Both the position numbers and the translations under genes were made by a program. The notes beneath the pieces are model-generated. The model made no database searches, was not told where the DNA came from, and was given only the letters and a program-made list of their open reading frames with translations. From Actinomadura luzonensis (GTDB lineage: Bacteria; Actinomycetota; Actinomycetes; Streptosporangiales; Streptosporangiaceae), in the NCBI RefSeq assembly GCF_022664455.2, contig NZ_JAKRKC020000002.1, positions 124,001 to 188,000 of the forward strand: a stretch of 64,000 nucleotides of DNA, written 5' to 3'. Positions 43,901 to 55,910 of this stretch are shown piece by piece (the stretch's first letter is position 1; every line of letters starts with the position of its first letter).

Positions 43901-46471
43901 GTCGGCATCCGCGACGGCAACCTCGTCGTCGAGTTCGAGGAGGTGTTCGAGCACAAGGGCCGCTCCGTCACCAAGGTCGAGGGCTGGGCGGTGGTCGACC
44001 AGGACACCAGGATGGGCGCCAGCACCGACGCCTCGGGCCGGGGCGTGGACGTCAGCAACACCACGAAGATCAGCTCCGAGGTGCGGGTGAAGCAGGGCTT
44101 CGGGTTCGCCTTCAGCAAGCGGATGCACCTGGGGCACGTCAACGGGCCCTGCCGGACGTTCTGGCTGGGCAGGGTGCCGGTCGTGGTGTGCGTGCGCCTG
44201 TCGGTCGCGCTGTCGCTCGAGGCGTCCACCTCGGTCGGGCTGAGCTTCGCCGTGCACTGGGACAAGCAGCTCGGCACGCGCTGCCACACCAGCAAGACCG
44301 GCACGTCCTGCACCCCCGACGACGGCGGCCCCGGCTTCTACGCCGACGGCGGGGTGGGCGTCTACGGCGACGGCGCGGTCACCACCGCCATCTCCACCGA
44401 CATCCAGCTCCTGCTGTACGGTCTGGTCGGCCCCGCCCTGGTGGTGGACGTGCCGGGCGTGCAGCTCAAGGCCGACACCACCCAGAACCCGTGGTGGGAG
44501 CTGCGGGCGCTGGCCCGGCTCGGGGCGGCCATCGACCTGGGGGCGATCGGCAAGGACTACTCGGTCTGGCGCAAGGACGACATCATCAGCACGTTCTGGA
44601 CGATCGCCCACGCCGGCGGCGCGTTCCAGGGCATCAAGGTCACGCCCCAGGTCGGCGGGATCGGCCCGGGCCAGAACTACCAGTTCAAGGTCACCGTGAC
44701 CGGCTACCCCGACGACGTCGCCACGCAGTGGAAGCTGCTCGAAGGCCCCGGCACGCTCACCGCGGACGGCCTGTTCAACTTTCCGCAGGAAGGCCTCGCC
44801 GTGGTCGAGGTGACCAGCCCCGCCACCGGCGGCCATCCCCAGTTGCAGGCGCGCGGCGCGGTCCAGGTCGGCGCGAACTTCGGCGCTCCCGGGCCGCCCA
44901 CGCTCAACACCTGGACCGCGCCGACGCTGCGCGGGGCCACCGTGAGCTGGTCGCCGCCCACGGACGTGGGCGTCGGGACCATCTCCGGCTACGTCGTCAC
45001 CGCGACGGCCGAGGACGGCAGCCAGACCGCGCGTGCCTACGCCTACGGCGGCGACGCGACGCACCAGCTCGTCCAAGGGCTCACGCCCGGGGTGAGGTAC
45101 AGCGTCACCGTGATCGCGCAGAACGCGGCGGGCACCGGCGAGCCGGCCGCGCCGCTGAAGCTGACGCCGACGGACGTGATCTTCTTCGGTCCGCCCTCCA
45201 CCCTCGGCGCGGACCTGGCGCGCAGCACCGAGACGCAGGGCCGGCCCGACTCCACCGGGCAGGCGGGCGGCGCCACCGGCGCCGCGGCCTCCGGTGACGG
45301 CCGCTACGTCTTCTTCCTGACCCAGGAACGCAGCAACCTCATGCCGGACGACCTGCGGGTCCCCTCCAGCACGAAGCCGCGCATCCTGCGCAAGGACACC
45401 CAGGGCGGCGGCACGCAGGTCGTGTCGCTGGGCCCCGACGGCGTCACCCCGGTCTACGGCTTCGTCGGCGGCCCGCTGGCCAGCCGCGACGGCAACGTGG
45501 TCGCCTTCGTCTCGCTGGAGTGGACCGGCGTGCTGACGCCGAGGGCGGTCATGCACGACATCGCCGCCGGGACGTCCTGGACGCTGGAGGAGTACGGCTA
45601 CGTCCAGGCGATCAGCGACGACGGGCACGCCGTCGTCTACTCGAAGAAGCTGGACGTGCACTCGGCCACCTCCCGGTGGAACCTCTACCGGCAGGTGAAG
45701 GGCGGCACGCCGCAGAAGCTGACCGCCTGCGACTCCCAGACCGACGGCGACTGCCCCACCTCCGCGGGCGAGGCCGCGCTGTCCGGCGACGGCAACCGGG
45801 TCACCTGGTCCACCTACGACGTCAGCATTGGGAAGGACCGCACCTGGCTCTACGACGCCGCCACGGGCGGCACGACGGAGATCTTCCCCGGGACCGACGT
45901 CGGCGACCCGATCATCTCCGGCGACGGTCAGGTGGTGGCCCTGCGCTACACCGCCCACCCGGCCCAGACCTCATGCCTGATGGTCGCCAGGATCAGCGGC
46001 GCCACGCCGGGCGCGGGCAACTGCCTGGTGCAGGAGGACGCCAACGGCTACGGCCGGGCGATGTTCCTGGGCAAGAACGGCACCGCGCTGGCGTACGAGT
46101 ACACCGACGACGACTCGGTGCGCAGCCTGCGCAGCTACACGGCGGGCGTCACCCACCTGGCGGGCGGCGCGCCGGGCCAGTCGTGGCCGGTGACGGCGTT
46201 CATCACCGACGACGACCAGCGCCTGATCTACACCCTGCAGTACGAGGGCGGCACGTCCACGGCCGACACGGTCGTCGCGCACGAGGTGCCGGGCGTGTGG
46301 TGGGACTTCACCACGGGCGCGATGGCCGGCGGCGCCCCCGCGCCCGCGGCGGGCCGGGCACCGGCCCGCGACCTGCGGGTGCGCCTGCCCGACGAGCCGG
46401 TCACGCTGGCCGGGGAAGCCGCCCAGCCACCACGGCAGCCGGCCCGGGCGGCCAGGAGCAGCCCCAGGTAG
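40964..46471 (+). CDS. Very large secreted surface protein with Fn3 repeats and a beta-propeller-like end
   Basis: 1835 residues. GTG 40964 follows AGGAGG by five bases. A Sec signal peptide (LTALALIFSGVLVVTGATAA) ends near residue 28. Three similar beta-rich repeats of about 120 residues follow (each with a GVPASGV-like block and a YADV.GYF end), then five fibronectin type III domains (about 391-850; NGTAYTFTVTA recurs). A unique region with four Cys (about 850-1300) and a sixth Fn3 (about 1309-1405) come next. Repeats near 1420-1790 (AASGDGRYVFFLTQERSNLM, AISDDGHAVVYSKKLDV, ALSGDGNRVTWSTYD, IISGDGQVVALRYTA) look like TolB/WD-type propeller blades. There is no LPxTG or transmembrane anchor; the tail is Pro/Ala/Arg-rich. 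It is probably an extracellular binding or adhesive protein; no enzyme motif was seen. Confidence 0.85.
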   Translation: MVMRWLTALALIFSGVLVVTGATAASAASAQPGPGQFYGARVRVLTNASIAAGATTTLSVAGVGAVPASGVASVALNLAAKGASAAGGLIVFPSDLTAAPAVTGARYRSGVWDDQLVTVKLGADGALKVKNTGTAAVNVYADVHGYFTATAATTPGARYVPLNTARIIGNQSVAANSTATFAVAGLGGVPASGVAYVALTFAVKSTGSGKMIAYPSGGTLPVGSNIDYRPSYFQSNLVIAALGTDGKIAVNNNGAAALTVYADVAGYFATPAAAVAASALVPVAPSRTLASVTVAAGASYTVAPLGKGGVPAAGVSAVGVNITAKGTVNGLLRVYPAGQTGIPGGGSIAYQPNDFWSSLVPVKVGTGGTFVILNTGTASVSVTVDTFDYYRSPAVPAAPTGIGATAGDAAATVTWQRPADGGAPITGYTVTSSPGDRTATVSGDQLQATVTGLANGTAYTFTVTAANAVGTSARSASSAPVTPAGAPGRPSPPLGVSATPGDRSARITWRAPATDGGSTITRYAVTASPGGAVVTTAGTEATVTGLANGTAYTFTVTAANAVGVSDASAPSDPVTPGPPNRPGRPFITGVYGRDSAVRVTWAPPETGAADVTGYTVTASPGGAVVSTADTEATVTGLVNGTAYTFTVTATGAAGAGEPSPPSDAVRPQPAEVPMSPPALLVTPLDQRVDVQWAPAVDGGSAITGYTVSVQPGGLSMDIAPDTTVATVTGLANGTAYTVTVVARNAVGASAPSTAAAVTPSASRPPGAPTHLRAALPASGSVQVDWDAPADTGTAPVTGYTLTASPGGRTATVTATTATLAGLDPATAYTFTVRATSAAGTGAASAPTEAITPKLTVKTEPRVLSPQAALTLRAVRDGALEFEDPPAEVTGLTAGTLLVIGQSDRTPQGFFGKVSGLARQNGRVVVSTTPASLSDAFTDAGFATDGRVDSGDQVRFVPSAPGARLVRPVQSARDRAAGPRVGIRDGNLVVEFEEVFEHKGRSVTKVEGWAVVDQDTRMGASTDASGRGVDVSNTTKISSEVRVKQGFGFAFSKRMHLGHVNGPCRTFWLGRVPVVVCVRLSVALSLEASTSVGLSFAVHWDKQLGTRCHTSKTGTSCTPDDGGPGFYADGGVGVYGDGAVTTAISTDIQLLLYGLVGPALVVDVPGVQLKADTTQNPWWELRALARLGAAIDLGAIGKDYSVWRKDDIISTFWTIAHAGGAFQGIKVTPQVGGIGPGQNYQFKVTVTGYPDDVATQWKLLEGPGTLTADGLFNFPQEGLAVVEVTSPATGGHPQLQARGAVQVGANFGAPGPPTLNTWTAPTLRGATVSWSPPTDVGVGTISGYVVTATAEDGSQTARAYAYGGDATHQLVQGLTPGVRYSVTVIAQNAAGTGEPAAPLKLTPTDVIFFGPPSTLGADLARSTETQGRPDSTGQAGGATGAAASGDGRYVFFLTQERSNLMPDDLRVPSSTKPRILRKDTQGGGTQVVSLGPDGVTPVYGFVGGPLASRDGNVVAFVSLEWTGVLTPRAVMHDIAAGTSWTLEEYGYVQAISDDGHAVVYSKKLDVHSATSRWNLYRQVKGGTPQKLTACDSQTDGDCPTSAGEAALSGDGNRVTWSTYDVSIGKDRTWLYDAATGGTTEIFPGTDVGDPIISGDGQVVALRYTAHPAQTSCLMVARISGATPGAGNCLVQEDANGYGRAMFLGKNGTALAYEYTDDDSVRSLRSYTAGVTHLAGGAPGQSWPVTAFITDDDQRLIYTLQYEGGTSTADTVVAHEVPGVWWDFTTGAMAGGAPAPAAGRAPARDLRVRLPDEPVTLAGEAAQPPRQPARAARSSPR

Positions 46472-46636
46472 CGGCGCGGCAGCTCCGGCGACCAGGACGC
46501 CACGACCGGCATGCCGGACACCGCGCCCGCGGCCACCGCCGTCGTTCCGGCGCTGGTCACGGTGGGCTTCCGGCTGGTGTGCCGGCCGGCTGGCCGGAGA
46601 CCGGGCTGCGCCGGCCGCGGCCCGCCTCACATGGAA

Positions 46637-47290
46637 CTACCGTGGGCGGTTGATGCCGGTCTCGTAGGCGAAGATCACGGCCTGGACGCGGTCACGCAGG
46701 CCGAGCTTCATCAGGATGCGCTTGACATGGCTCCTGATCGTCGACTCCTCGACGACCAGCGAGGCGGCGATCTCCCGGTTGGACAGGCCCTTGGCGATGA
46801 GTTCGAGCGTCTCGCGCTCCCGCGCGGTCAGCGTGGCGAGCCGGGACTGTTCGGCGAGGTCGGGCACCGGCTGCTGAGCCAGACGGTCGATCACCCGCCG
46901 CGTGACCGAGGGGGACAGGAGCGAATCTCCCGCGGCGACGGTGTGCACCGCGGCGATCAGCTCCTCCGGGCGGGCGCGCTTGAGCAGGAAACCCGATGCG
47001 CCGGCGCGCAGCGCGCCGAAGATGTAGTCGTCCTGCTCGAACGTGGTGAGCATGAGGATCTTCACCTCCGGCGCCGTCCGCGCGAGCTGCCGGGTGGCGG
47101 CGATGCCGTCCAGATCGGGCATCCGGACATCCATGAGCACGACGTCGGGCGCGAGCCGGCCGGCCCGCTCGACGGCCTCCCGGCCCGTGGCGGCCTGGCC
47201 GGCGATCTCGATGCCGGGATCGGCGGTGAGCAGCTCGATCAGCCCGGCCCGCATCAGGTGGTCGTCGTCGGCGATGAGCACGCGCGTCAT
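46637..47290 (-). CDS. NarL/LuxR-type response regulator
   Basis: 217 residues. Receiver domain with acidic pocket IADDDH and phospho-acceptor Asp54 (VVLMDVRMPDLDG), then Thr and Lys positions (LMLTTFEQDDY, GFLLKRARPEE). The C-terminal LuxR helix-turn-helix has LTARERETLELIAKGLSNRE and ESTIRSHVKRILMKLGLRDR. Its ATG overlaps the stop of the upstream kinase gene (ATGA), so the pair is coupled. The divergent ABC exporter operon is the likely target. Confidence 0.93.
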   Translation of the reverse strand: MTRVLIADDDHLMRAGLIELLTADPGIEIAGQAATGREAVERAGRLAPDVVLMDVRMPDLDGIAATRQLARTAPEVKILMLTTFEQDDYIFGALRAGASGFLLKRARPEELIAAVHTVAAGDSLLSPSVTRRVIDRLAQQPVPDLAEQSRLATLTARERETLELIAKGLSNREIAASLVVEESTIRSHVKRILMKLGLRDRVQAVIFAYETGINRPR

Positions 47291-48453
47291 GGCGCAGAAC
47301 CTCCGTAGGGCAGCCGGGCATGCAGGCGGTAGGCGCCCTGCGGTCTCGTGACGTCGAGGCTGCCGCCGGCCAGTGAGGCTCGCTCGCGCATGCCGACCAG
47401 TCCGTGCCCATGGACCCGGCGGGGCGTGCCGCGGACGGGGTTGGTGACGGTGAGCGCGAAGCCCGCGCCGGTGAAGTCGAGCTCGACGCGGGCATCGCCG
47501 GTGCCGTGGCGGGCGGCGTTGGCCAGGGCCTGCTGGAGGATGCGGTAGGCGGCCTGGTCGGCGGTCGCGCCGAGTGGCCGGGCCGCGCCGGCGACGTCGA
47601 GTTCCACCTGGAGTCCCGCGGCGCGGTGGTGGGCGATCAGCGTGTCGAGCGAGGCCAGCCCCAGGGGAGCGGGCGGCTCAGCGTCGTCCTCACGTAGGGA
47701 GCCGACGAGGTGGTCGATCTCCGCCGCCGTCTGCCGGGCCAGCTCCTCGATCGCCTGGAGGGTGCGCGCGTCGCCGTCCTGACGCAGCCGGGCCGCGCCC
47801 GCTCGCACGGCGATCAGGCTGATCGCGTGCCCGGCCGAGTCGTGCAGGTCGCGGGCGATCCGGGCGCGCTCCTCGGCGACGGCGAGGCGCCGCTCCCGCT
47901 CGGCCTCCCGTACGGTGCGAAGGCGTTCGGCCTCCGCCGCGCGCTCGGCGTCCACGGCGCGTCGCCGCAGCTCGCTGACCTGCTGGCGGCGTAGCCGGGT
48001 GCGTTCCCCGGCGAACCAGGCCGCCGCCCAGGGCAGGGCGGTGTGCACCAGGCCGACCACCGGAAAGGCGCCGCCCGCCGAAGCAGCCAGGTACGCCAGC
48101 AGCAGCCCGGCGGCGACGGCGGCACTGCGCACCGTCCACGCGGCGCCCGCGGCGAGCAGGTAGAGGGCGGCGACGGGCGCCGGCAGCAGGCCGGTCGGAT
48201 AGCCCATCCCGGCCAGCACCACGCTGCCCCCGGCCGCCACCGCGAAGACGGCCAGCGGGAAGCGCCGCCAGGCCGCCAGCGGCACGGCGGTGCCGGCGGC
48301 CAGCGCGACGCCGGTCAGGTCGAGCCCGCGGGTGCTCACGCGTACCGCCATGGGGCCGTCGTGGGCGAGCAGCACCAGCGAGACGGCGAACACGGCAGCC
48401 GCCAGGGCGAGGTCGAGAAGCGCCCGCGAGCGGGCCGTGGCCGTCGATGACAT
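47287..48453 (-). CDS. NarL-partner sensor histidine kinase (HisKA_3 type)
   Basis: 388 residues from ATG 48453; the frame is open further upstream but without a ribosome site. Five or six membrane helices at the N-terminus include LALAAAVFAVSLVLLAHDGP and LLPAPVAALYLLAAGAAWTV. A coiled-coil follows, then the HisKA_3 His in RIARDLHDSAGHAISLIAVR and an ATPase domain with NAARHGTGDARVELDF and GHGLVGMRERASLAGG. There is no large extracellular domain, so it probably senses something in or at the membrane, as in antibiotic-detecting pairs beside ABC exporters. Confidence 0.92.
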   Translation of the reverse strand: MSSTATARSRALLDLALAAAVFAVSLVLLAHDGPMAVRVSTRGLDLTGVALAAGTAVPLAAWRRFPLAVFAVAAGGSVVLAGMGYPTGLLPAPVAALYLLAAGAAWTVRSAAVAAGLLLAYLAASAGGAFPVVGLVHTALPWAAAWFAGERTRLRRQQVSELRRRAVDAERAAEAERLRTVREAERERRLAVAEERARIARDLHDSAGHAISLIAVRAGAARLRQDGDARTLQAIEELARQTAAEIDHLVGSLREDDAEPPAPLGLASLDTLIAHHRAAGLQVELDVAGAARPLGATADQAAYRILQQALANAARHGTGDARVELDFTGAGFALTVTNPVRGTPRRVHGHGLVGMRERASLAGGSLDVTRPQGAYRLHARLPYGGSAP

Positions 48454-48576
48454 GGCACGGCCAGGGTAACGCCGGACCTGCCCGGCGGACGTCCCCCCGT
48501 GGGGGGATCCGTCTGCACGCGGCGGGGACGGGCAAGACCCGCTCGCGGGGTGTTTCGGCGGGCCGGGCGGCGCTCC

Positions 48577-48582
48577 TAGCGT
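48577..48582 (+). promoter_or_regulatory. Candidate -10 element (TAGCGT) for the ABC exporter operon
   Basis: TAGCGT within the 14-mer CGCTCCTAGCGTGG, which is identical to sequence at 38149-38162. It would start transcription about 35 bases before the small membrane protein gene, in the 173-base gap divergent from the kinase gene. Confidence 0.45.
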
Positions 48583-48626
48583 GGCCGCCCGTAACGACAC
48601 CACCGCAACGAAAAGGGGGCGAGGGT

Positions 48627-48799
48627 ATGGCCCGCTGGGTGAAGGTGGCGGGGATCGCCGTCGCGATCGTCGTCCTGCTCGTCATCGCCATGATGCTCAT
48701 CGGCGGGGGCGGTCTGGGCCATCGGATTCCCAGCCACGGGGGCGGGGCGAGCAGCGCGCCACCCGCCGGTGGCCACACTCCGCCGAAGGGAGTTCACGG

Positions 48800-48803
<4 letters not shown>
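48627..48803 (+). CDS. Small single-helix membrane protein
   Basis: 58 residues: one hydrophobic helix (VAGIAVAIVVLLVIAMMLIG) and a Gly/Pro/His-rich tail. GGGGGCGAGGG precedes the ATG, and the stop overlaps the ATG of the ABC ATPase (ATGA), so it is part of the exporter operon. Small proteins in such operons may act as accessory subunits or as bait for the neighbouring sensor kinase, but no family is recognisable. Confidence 0.7.
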
Positions 48804-49479
<676 letters not shown>

Positions 49480-49483
<4 letters not shown>

Positions 49484-51894
49484 GCGGGCCGCTGCGTGTG
49501 AAGCTTCGCCGCGACCTGCGGGCGAGCCGGTCCAGGTTCGTGCTGATGGTGATCGCGATCACGGTCAGCCTGACGGTGTTCGGGGGCATGCTGAGTGCCT
49601 GGGCCGCCATCGGCAGGGAGACCAGCGGCGCGTACATGAGCACCGAGCCGGCCTCGGCCACCATCGTGCTCGACCGGGGCGTATCGCCTGAGCGGATGGC
49701 GGCGGTGACCGCCGCGGCCCGCGACAGGCCGGGCGTGCTGGAGGCGACCGGCCGGGCGCAGTTCGAGGGCGCGGTCGAGGTCGGCGGGAAGGCTCTGGAC
49801 ATTCCGCTGCAGGTGTTCGTGGCGGCGGACGACGATCCGATGCGGATGGCGAAGTTCGACCTCGGGCAGCAGGGCCGCTGGCCGCCGCCGGAAGGGGGGA
49901 TCCTGCTCGGCGGGGACTCCCTCGCCCTGCTCGGCGTAGCCGTCGGCGACCCGATCACCGTCCAGGGGCCGGACGGCCGGCCGATGCGGCTGCGGGTGGC
50001 GGGCACGGTGTACGACCCGAGCCTCAGTCCCTCACCCCAGGAACAGCGGGGACGCGGTTACCTCTCGACGGATACCCTTGCCGTCCCGCTGGACCAGGTC
50101 AAGGTGCAGATCGCCGACGCGGGCGGACGGGAGCCGAACCGGGACCGCGACGCGGTGGTGGCCGCCGCGACGAAGGTGGCCGACTGGCTGCAACGCGAGC
50201 AGGGGCTGACGGTGGCCGAGATCCAGGTGCCCGAGCCGTACGCGCACCCGCACCAGTGGCAGTCCGACGTGCTGCTGACGTCGCTGATGGCGGGCGGGGC
50301 GGCGGCGCTGCTGCTCAGCACGATCCTGGTGGCGACCATGCTCAACACGCTGTTCACCCAGCAGATCCCGCAGATCGGCATCATGAAGGCGATCGGCGCC
50401 CGGTCCGGCGCCATCGCCCGGTACTACCTCGCGATGACAGCGCTGGTAGCGGCCGTCGCCACGGTGATCGCCGTGGTACCGGCCGTCGTGATCGGCCGGA
50501 TGTTCCTCGGGTCGCTCCTGGCCACACTGGGCATCCGACCCGCGAGCCTCGCCGCGCCCTGGTGGGCATATGCGGTGATCCTGGCCGCCGGGCTCGGCCT
50601 GCCGCCGCTGATGGCGCTGCCTCCGCTGGCCCGGGCGAGCCGGACAACCGTACGGGCGGCGATCGACCACCGTGGCGCCGCCTCCAGGCCGGGCGCTCTC
50701 CTGGCCCGGCTCAGCCGGCTGCCCCGGCTGGACCGCGGGCTGCTCATGGCGCTTCGCAACACCGCGCGGCGGCCTGCCCGGTTCTGGCTGTCAGCGGGGC
50801 TGCTGGCCACCGCGGGCGCGGTCTTCGTCGCCGGGCTGTCCCTCGAAGCCGGCGCGGATGCCATCACCCAGGAGCAGGCGGCGCGGCGCACCTGGGACGT
50901 CGACGTGAGACTGAGCGGCCCCGCCGCGCCGGACGCGGTGATCGCGGCGGTACGGCGGGTGCCGGGCGTCACCCGCGTCGAGGCGCTCAACGCCCAGCCC
51001 GTCGGGGTGGCCGGGCCGTCAGGGGCTCCCGTCACCCGGACCTACCCCGACCAGGGACACGGCCGGATCACGCTGACCGCCGGCGCCGCCACCTATCCGA
51101 AACTCCTGGAGGGGCGCCGGCTCGCCCCTGGGGAGACCGGCGCGGTCCTGATCAGCCAGACCATCAGGAAGAACACCGTACAGAGCCTCGCCGCCGGCGA
51201 CAGTGTGCGGCTGTTCGTCGGCGGCCGGCCGACGACCTGGCGTGTCGCCGGGATCGTGGAGGAGCGAGGCGGCACCAGCGTGTACGTGACCCGGGAGGGA
51301 CTGGCCGCCGCCACGGGACGGCCACAGGAGGTCAACCAGTTGAGGGTCTTCACCTCCGGCCACGACGAGGCGACCCGGGACGCCGTCGCCGCCGCTGCGA
51401 GCAGGGCCGTCACCGCCGCCGGGTCGGCCGTGACATCGGCGGCTTCGATCAGCCGCGGCCAGGCCGCCGAGGCGGGGCACATGGGGCCGCTGCTGCTGGT
51501 GCTCCTCGGCATCGCCGTGCCCTTGGGCGTGCTCGGCGTCATCGGCCTGGCCTCGACGATGAGCGCCAACGTACTGGACCGCACCCGGGAGTTCGGGATC
51601 ATGCACGCCATCGGAGCCAGGCCCCGCGCCGTACGCCGCATCGTCGTCGCCGAGGGGGTGTTCCTGGCGCTGGCCGGATGCGTGGCCGCGGTGGGACCGG
51701 CCCTCGTGCTCACCTGGCTGCTGGGGGCAGGGCTGGGCAACCTGTTCATGAGCGCACCGCTGCCGTACCGGGTCTCCGTCCCCGCGGCCGGGATCTGGCT
51801 CCTGCTCGCTCTGCTGGGCGCGTGGCTGGCCACGGACGCGGCCGCCACCCGCGCCTCGCGCGTCACCGTCCGGGAGGCCCTCGCCTGTCTGTGA
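49480..51894 (+). CDS. FtsX-like ABC permease with two FtsX modules
   Basis: 804 residues from GTG 49480. An N-terminal helix (FVLMVIAITVSLTVFGGMLS) is followed by a large extracytoplasmic domain. A first FtsX helix block (LMAGGAAALLLSTILVATML, ALVAAVATVIAVVPAVVIG) and a second N-terminal anchor plus outer domain come next. The second FtsX block (LLLVLLGIAVPLGVLGVIGL, MHAIGARPRAVRRIVVAEGV) ends the protein. This duplicated layout is that of MacB-superfamily exporters that extract peptides, lipids or antibiotics from the membrane. Together with the ATPase and the sensor pair it forms a detect-and-expel module. Confidence 0.9.
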
Positions 51895-52007
51895 GCTCAC
51901 CGGCGCACGTGCAGGGCGGCGGACGGCTCGTGACCCGGGTGGCCGAACGATGCTGACGGCGGATCTTCGGGCGCACGCTCGACCCTGCGGTCACCTTGGC
52001 CATGACG

Positions 52008-52604
52008 TCATCCGGTGTGACGACGGCTGCGGTAGGCGGCGGTCTTGGCACGCGCCGTGCACGCGGCGCCGCAGTAGCGGCGCGAGCCGTTGCGGGTCAG
52101 GTCGATGTAGACGGCCTCGCACTGGTGCGCCTCGCACCGCCCGAACCGGCCGGCGCCGTAGCCGTCCACGATGAGGGCCAGCGCGGTGGCGAACTCGCCG
52201 CCCAGCGCCTCGACCTCGGTGCCGCCCGAGCCGTGGAAGTGCAGGTGGAACGGCTGGCCGACGTCCTCGGCCAGGTAGGGCTGCGCCCCGTACTTACGGA
52301 TCATGGCGTTGATGCGCCCGGCCTGGTCGGCGGGATGCTCGGCCAGCAGCGCCTGCCGCAGCTCGGCGGCCAGCTCGCCCAGGCGCCGGCCCGCGTCCGG
52401 GACGTCGCGCAGGGCGGCGCCGGTGCGCTCGCCGAGCTGGGCGGCGAACGTGGCCGTCAGGTCCTCGCCGGTCAGGGGCCGCACCGAGGCGCCGCCCCGC
52501 TGGTGTGCCGTGGCGAGGTTGACCAGCTCGGCGATCAGCGGGGCCTGCCGAGTTACGTTACAGGCTATTTCCACTTGACTAGTAACACTCCTTCGGCGTG
52601 TCAT
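52008..52604 (-). CDS. CGNR zinc-finger putative regulator
   Basis: 198 residues from ATG 52604. The N-terminal stress-induced ABATE-like domain includes LIAELVNLATAHQRGG and a helical middle. The C-terminal CGNR zinc finger reads RFGRCEAHQCEAVYIDLTRN and SRRYCGAACTARAKTAAYRS, with four Cys. Such proteins are thought to regulate stress or transport genes. The first 20 codons after 52604 use unusual AT-rich codons, so the true start may be later; an even longer frame to 52640 overlaps the MFS start. It is divergent from that MFS gene and probably controls it. Confidence 0.78.
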   Translation of the reverse strand: MTRRRSVTSQVEIACNVTRQAPLIAELVNLATAHQRGGASVRPLTGEDLTATFAAQLGERTGAALRDVPDAGRRLGELAAELRQALLAEHPADQAGRINAMIRKYGAQPYLAEDVGQPFHLHFHGSGGTEVEALGGEFATALALIVDGYGAGRFGRCEAHQCEAVYIDLTRNGSRRYCGAACTARAKTAAYRSRRHTG

Positions 52605-52629
52605 AGGCGTAATCCAGTTAGATAGTAAC
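52552..52629. promoter_or_regulatory. AT-rich control region with four GTTAC/GTAAC repeats
   Basis: GTTAC at 52552 and 52557 and its inverse GTAAC at 52582 and 52625 lie in the only AT-rich patch between the CGNR and MFS genes, with a TTGACT box at 52575-52580. The repeats could be regulator half-sites. The region overlaps the assumed N-terminal codons of the CGNR gene. Confidence 0.45.
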
Positions 52630-52638
52630 GGAGCCGTC

Positions 52639-53862
52639 ATGTTCGCGCCCTATCGCCGCCTGCTCACCCACGCGGGCGTCCCCCGCCTGCTCGTCGCCGC
52701 CCTTCTCGTCAAGCTCGGCACACCCGTGCTCAGCCTCGCCCTCCTGCTGGCCGCCGTCGACCGGCTCGGCTCCTACGCCACCGCCGGGCTCGTGCTCACC
52801 GGCCACGCGCTGGCCCTGGCCCTCAGCGCGCCGCTCGGCGGACGCCTCGCCGACAGGTACGGCCCGCGCCCCGCCCTGACCGGCTACCTGGCCGCCCACA
52901 CCTTCGCCTACGCCCTGCTGCTGCTCGCCCCGCCCGCCCTGATGATCGGCGCCGCGGTGCTCCTCGGCGCCACCACGCCGCCCGCCGGGTCCGTCGCCAG
53001 AAGCGCCTGGCCACGCCTCGTCCCGGCCGCCCTCCTGTCTGCCGCCTACGCCCTGGACAACGCCGTCAACGAGCTGATGTTCATCGCCGGGCCGCTGCTC
53101 GTGCCGGTCCTGGTCTGGGTCGTCCCCGCCCAGGGCGCGGTGGCTGTGGCGGGCGCCGCGGTCCTGGCCGGCGCCGCCCTGTTACTGGCCTGCCCGGCGG
53201 TCCGCCAGGCCGAGCAGGCCCCGCCCGGCAGGCTGAGACTGGCCGGGCCGCTCACCCACCGACCCACCCTCCTGCTGCTGACCCTAGCCGCTTTCGGCAC
53301 GTTCACCTTCGGCTGCCTGCGCATCGCCACCGTCGCCTCGGCCACCGCCTCCGGCTCGGCCGCCTCCGCCGGCCTGCTGATGGGCCTGCTGTCGGCCGGC
53401 GCCCTCCTGGGCACCCTCGGCTACGGCGCGCGAGCCTGGCCCCTCAGCGATGGACGCCTGCTCGTCCTGCTCTCGCTCGCCGAAGCCGCCGTCCTGCTCG
53501 GCGCGGCCTGGGCGCCCGGCTTCGTAACGCTCGCCGTACTGATCGCTCTCGCCGGCCTGGTGACCGGCCCCCGTGACGCCGCCGTGCCCGCCCTGCTCGC
53601 CGACCACGCCCCCGCCCGCTACCGTACGGAGGTCTTCGCCTGGCTCAACACGTTCATGTGGGCCGGCTACGGCCTCGGCACCGCGGTCGCCGGCCACCTC
53701 ACCGGCCCCCACGACACCGGCGCCACCGCCCTCGCCGTGGCCGCGGCGGCGGCCGGCGCGGGCGCGATCCTGGCGGCACTCGCCGGCAGACTCGCCCCGC
53801 CCTCGCCGACGCCCGTCGCTTCTCCACCAGCACAAACCCCTACCTCAACGGCGTTGGAGTAG
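52639..53862 (+). CDS. MFS transporter
   Basis: 407 residues, about twelve helices. Motif A is in loop 2-3 (APLGGRLADRYGPRPALTGY). Others include LLAPPALMIGAAVLLGATTP, AYALDNAVNELMFIAGPLLV and GLLMGLLSAGALLGTLGYGA. The ALDNAVNELMFIAGP pattern is typical of actinobacterial MFS proteins of uncertain substrate, usually exporters. The gene starts 35 bases from the CGNR gene in divergent orientation. Confidence 0.87.
   Translation: MFAPYRRLLTHAGVPRLLVAALLVKLGTPVLSLALLLAAVDRLGSYATAGLVLTGHALALALSAPLGGRLADRYGPRPALTGYLAAHTFAYALLLLAPPALMIGAAVLLGATTPPAGSVARSAWPRLVPAALLSAAYALDNAVNELMFIAGPLLVPVLVWVVPAQGAVAVAGAAVLAGAALLLACPAVRQAEQAPPGRLRLAGPLTHRPTLLLLTLAAFGTFTFGCLRIATVASATASGSAASAGLLMGLLSAGALLGTLGYGARAWPLSDGRLLVLLSLAEAAVLLGAAWAPGFVTLAVLIALAGLVTGPRDAAVPALLADHAPARYRTEVFAWLNTFMWAGYGLGTAVAGHLTGPHDTGATALAVAAAAAGAGAILAALAGRLAPPSPTPVASPPAQTPTSTALE

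Positions 53863-55905
<2,043 letters not shown>

Positions 55906-55910
<5 letters not shown>

Noticed and set aside
40636-45297. A 1553-codon plus-strand frame overlapping the Fn3 gene
   Set aside because: It is an off-frame reading (Arg/Gly-rich, no domains); the other frame has a signal peptide, ribosome site and Fn3 repeats.
42473-45958. A 1161-codon minus-strand frame opposite the Fn3 gene
   Set aside because: Low-complexity antisense shadow of a GC-rich repeat gene.
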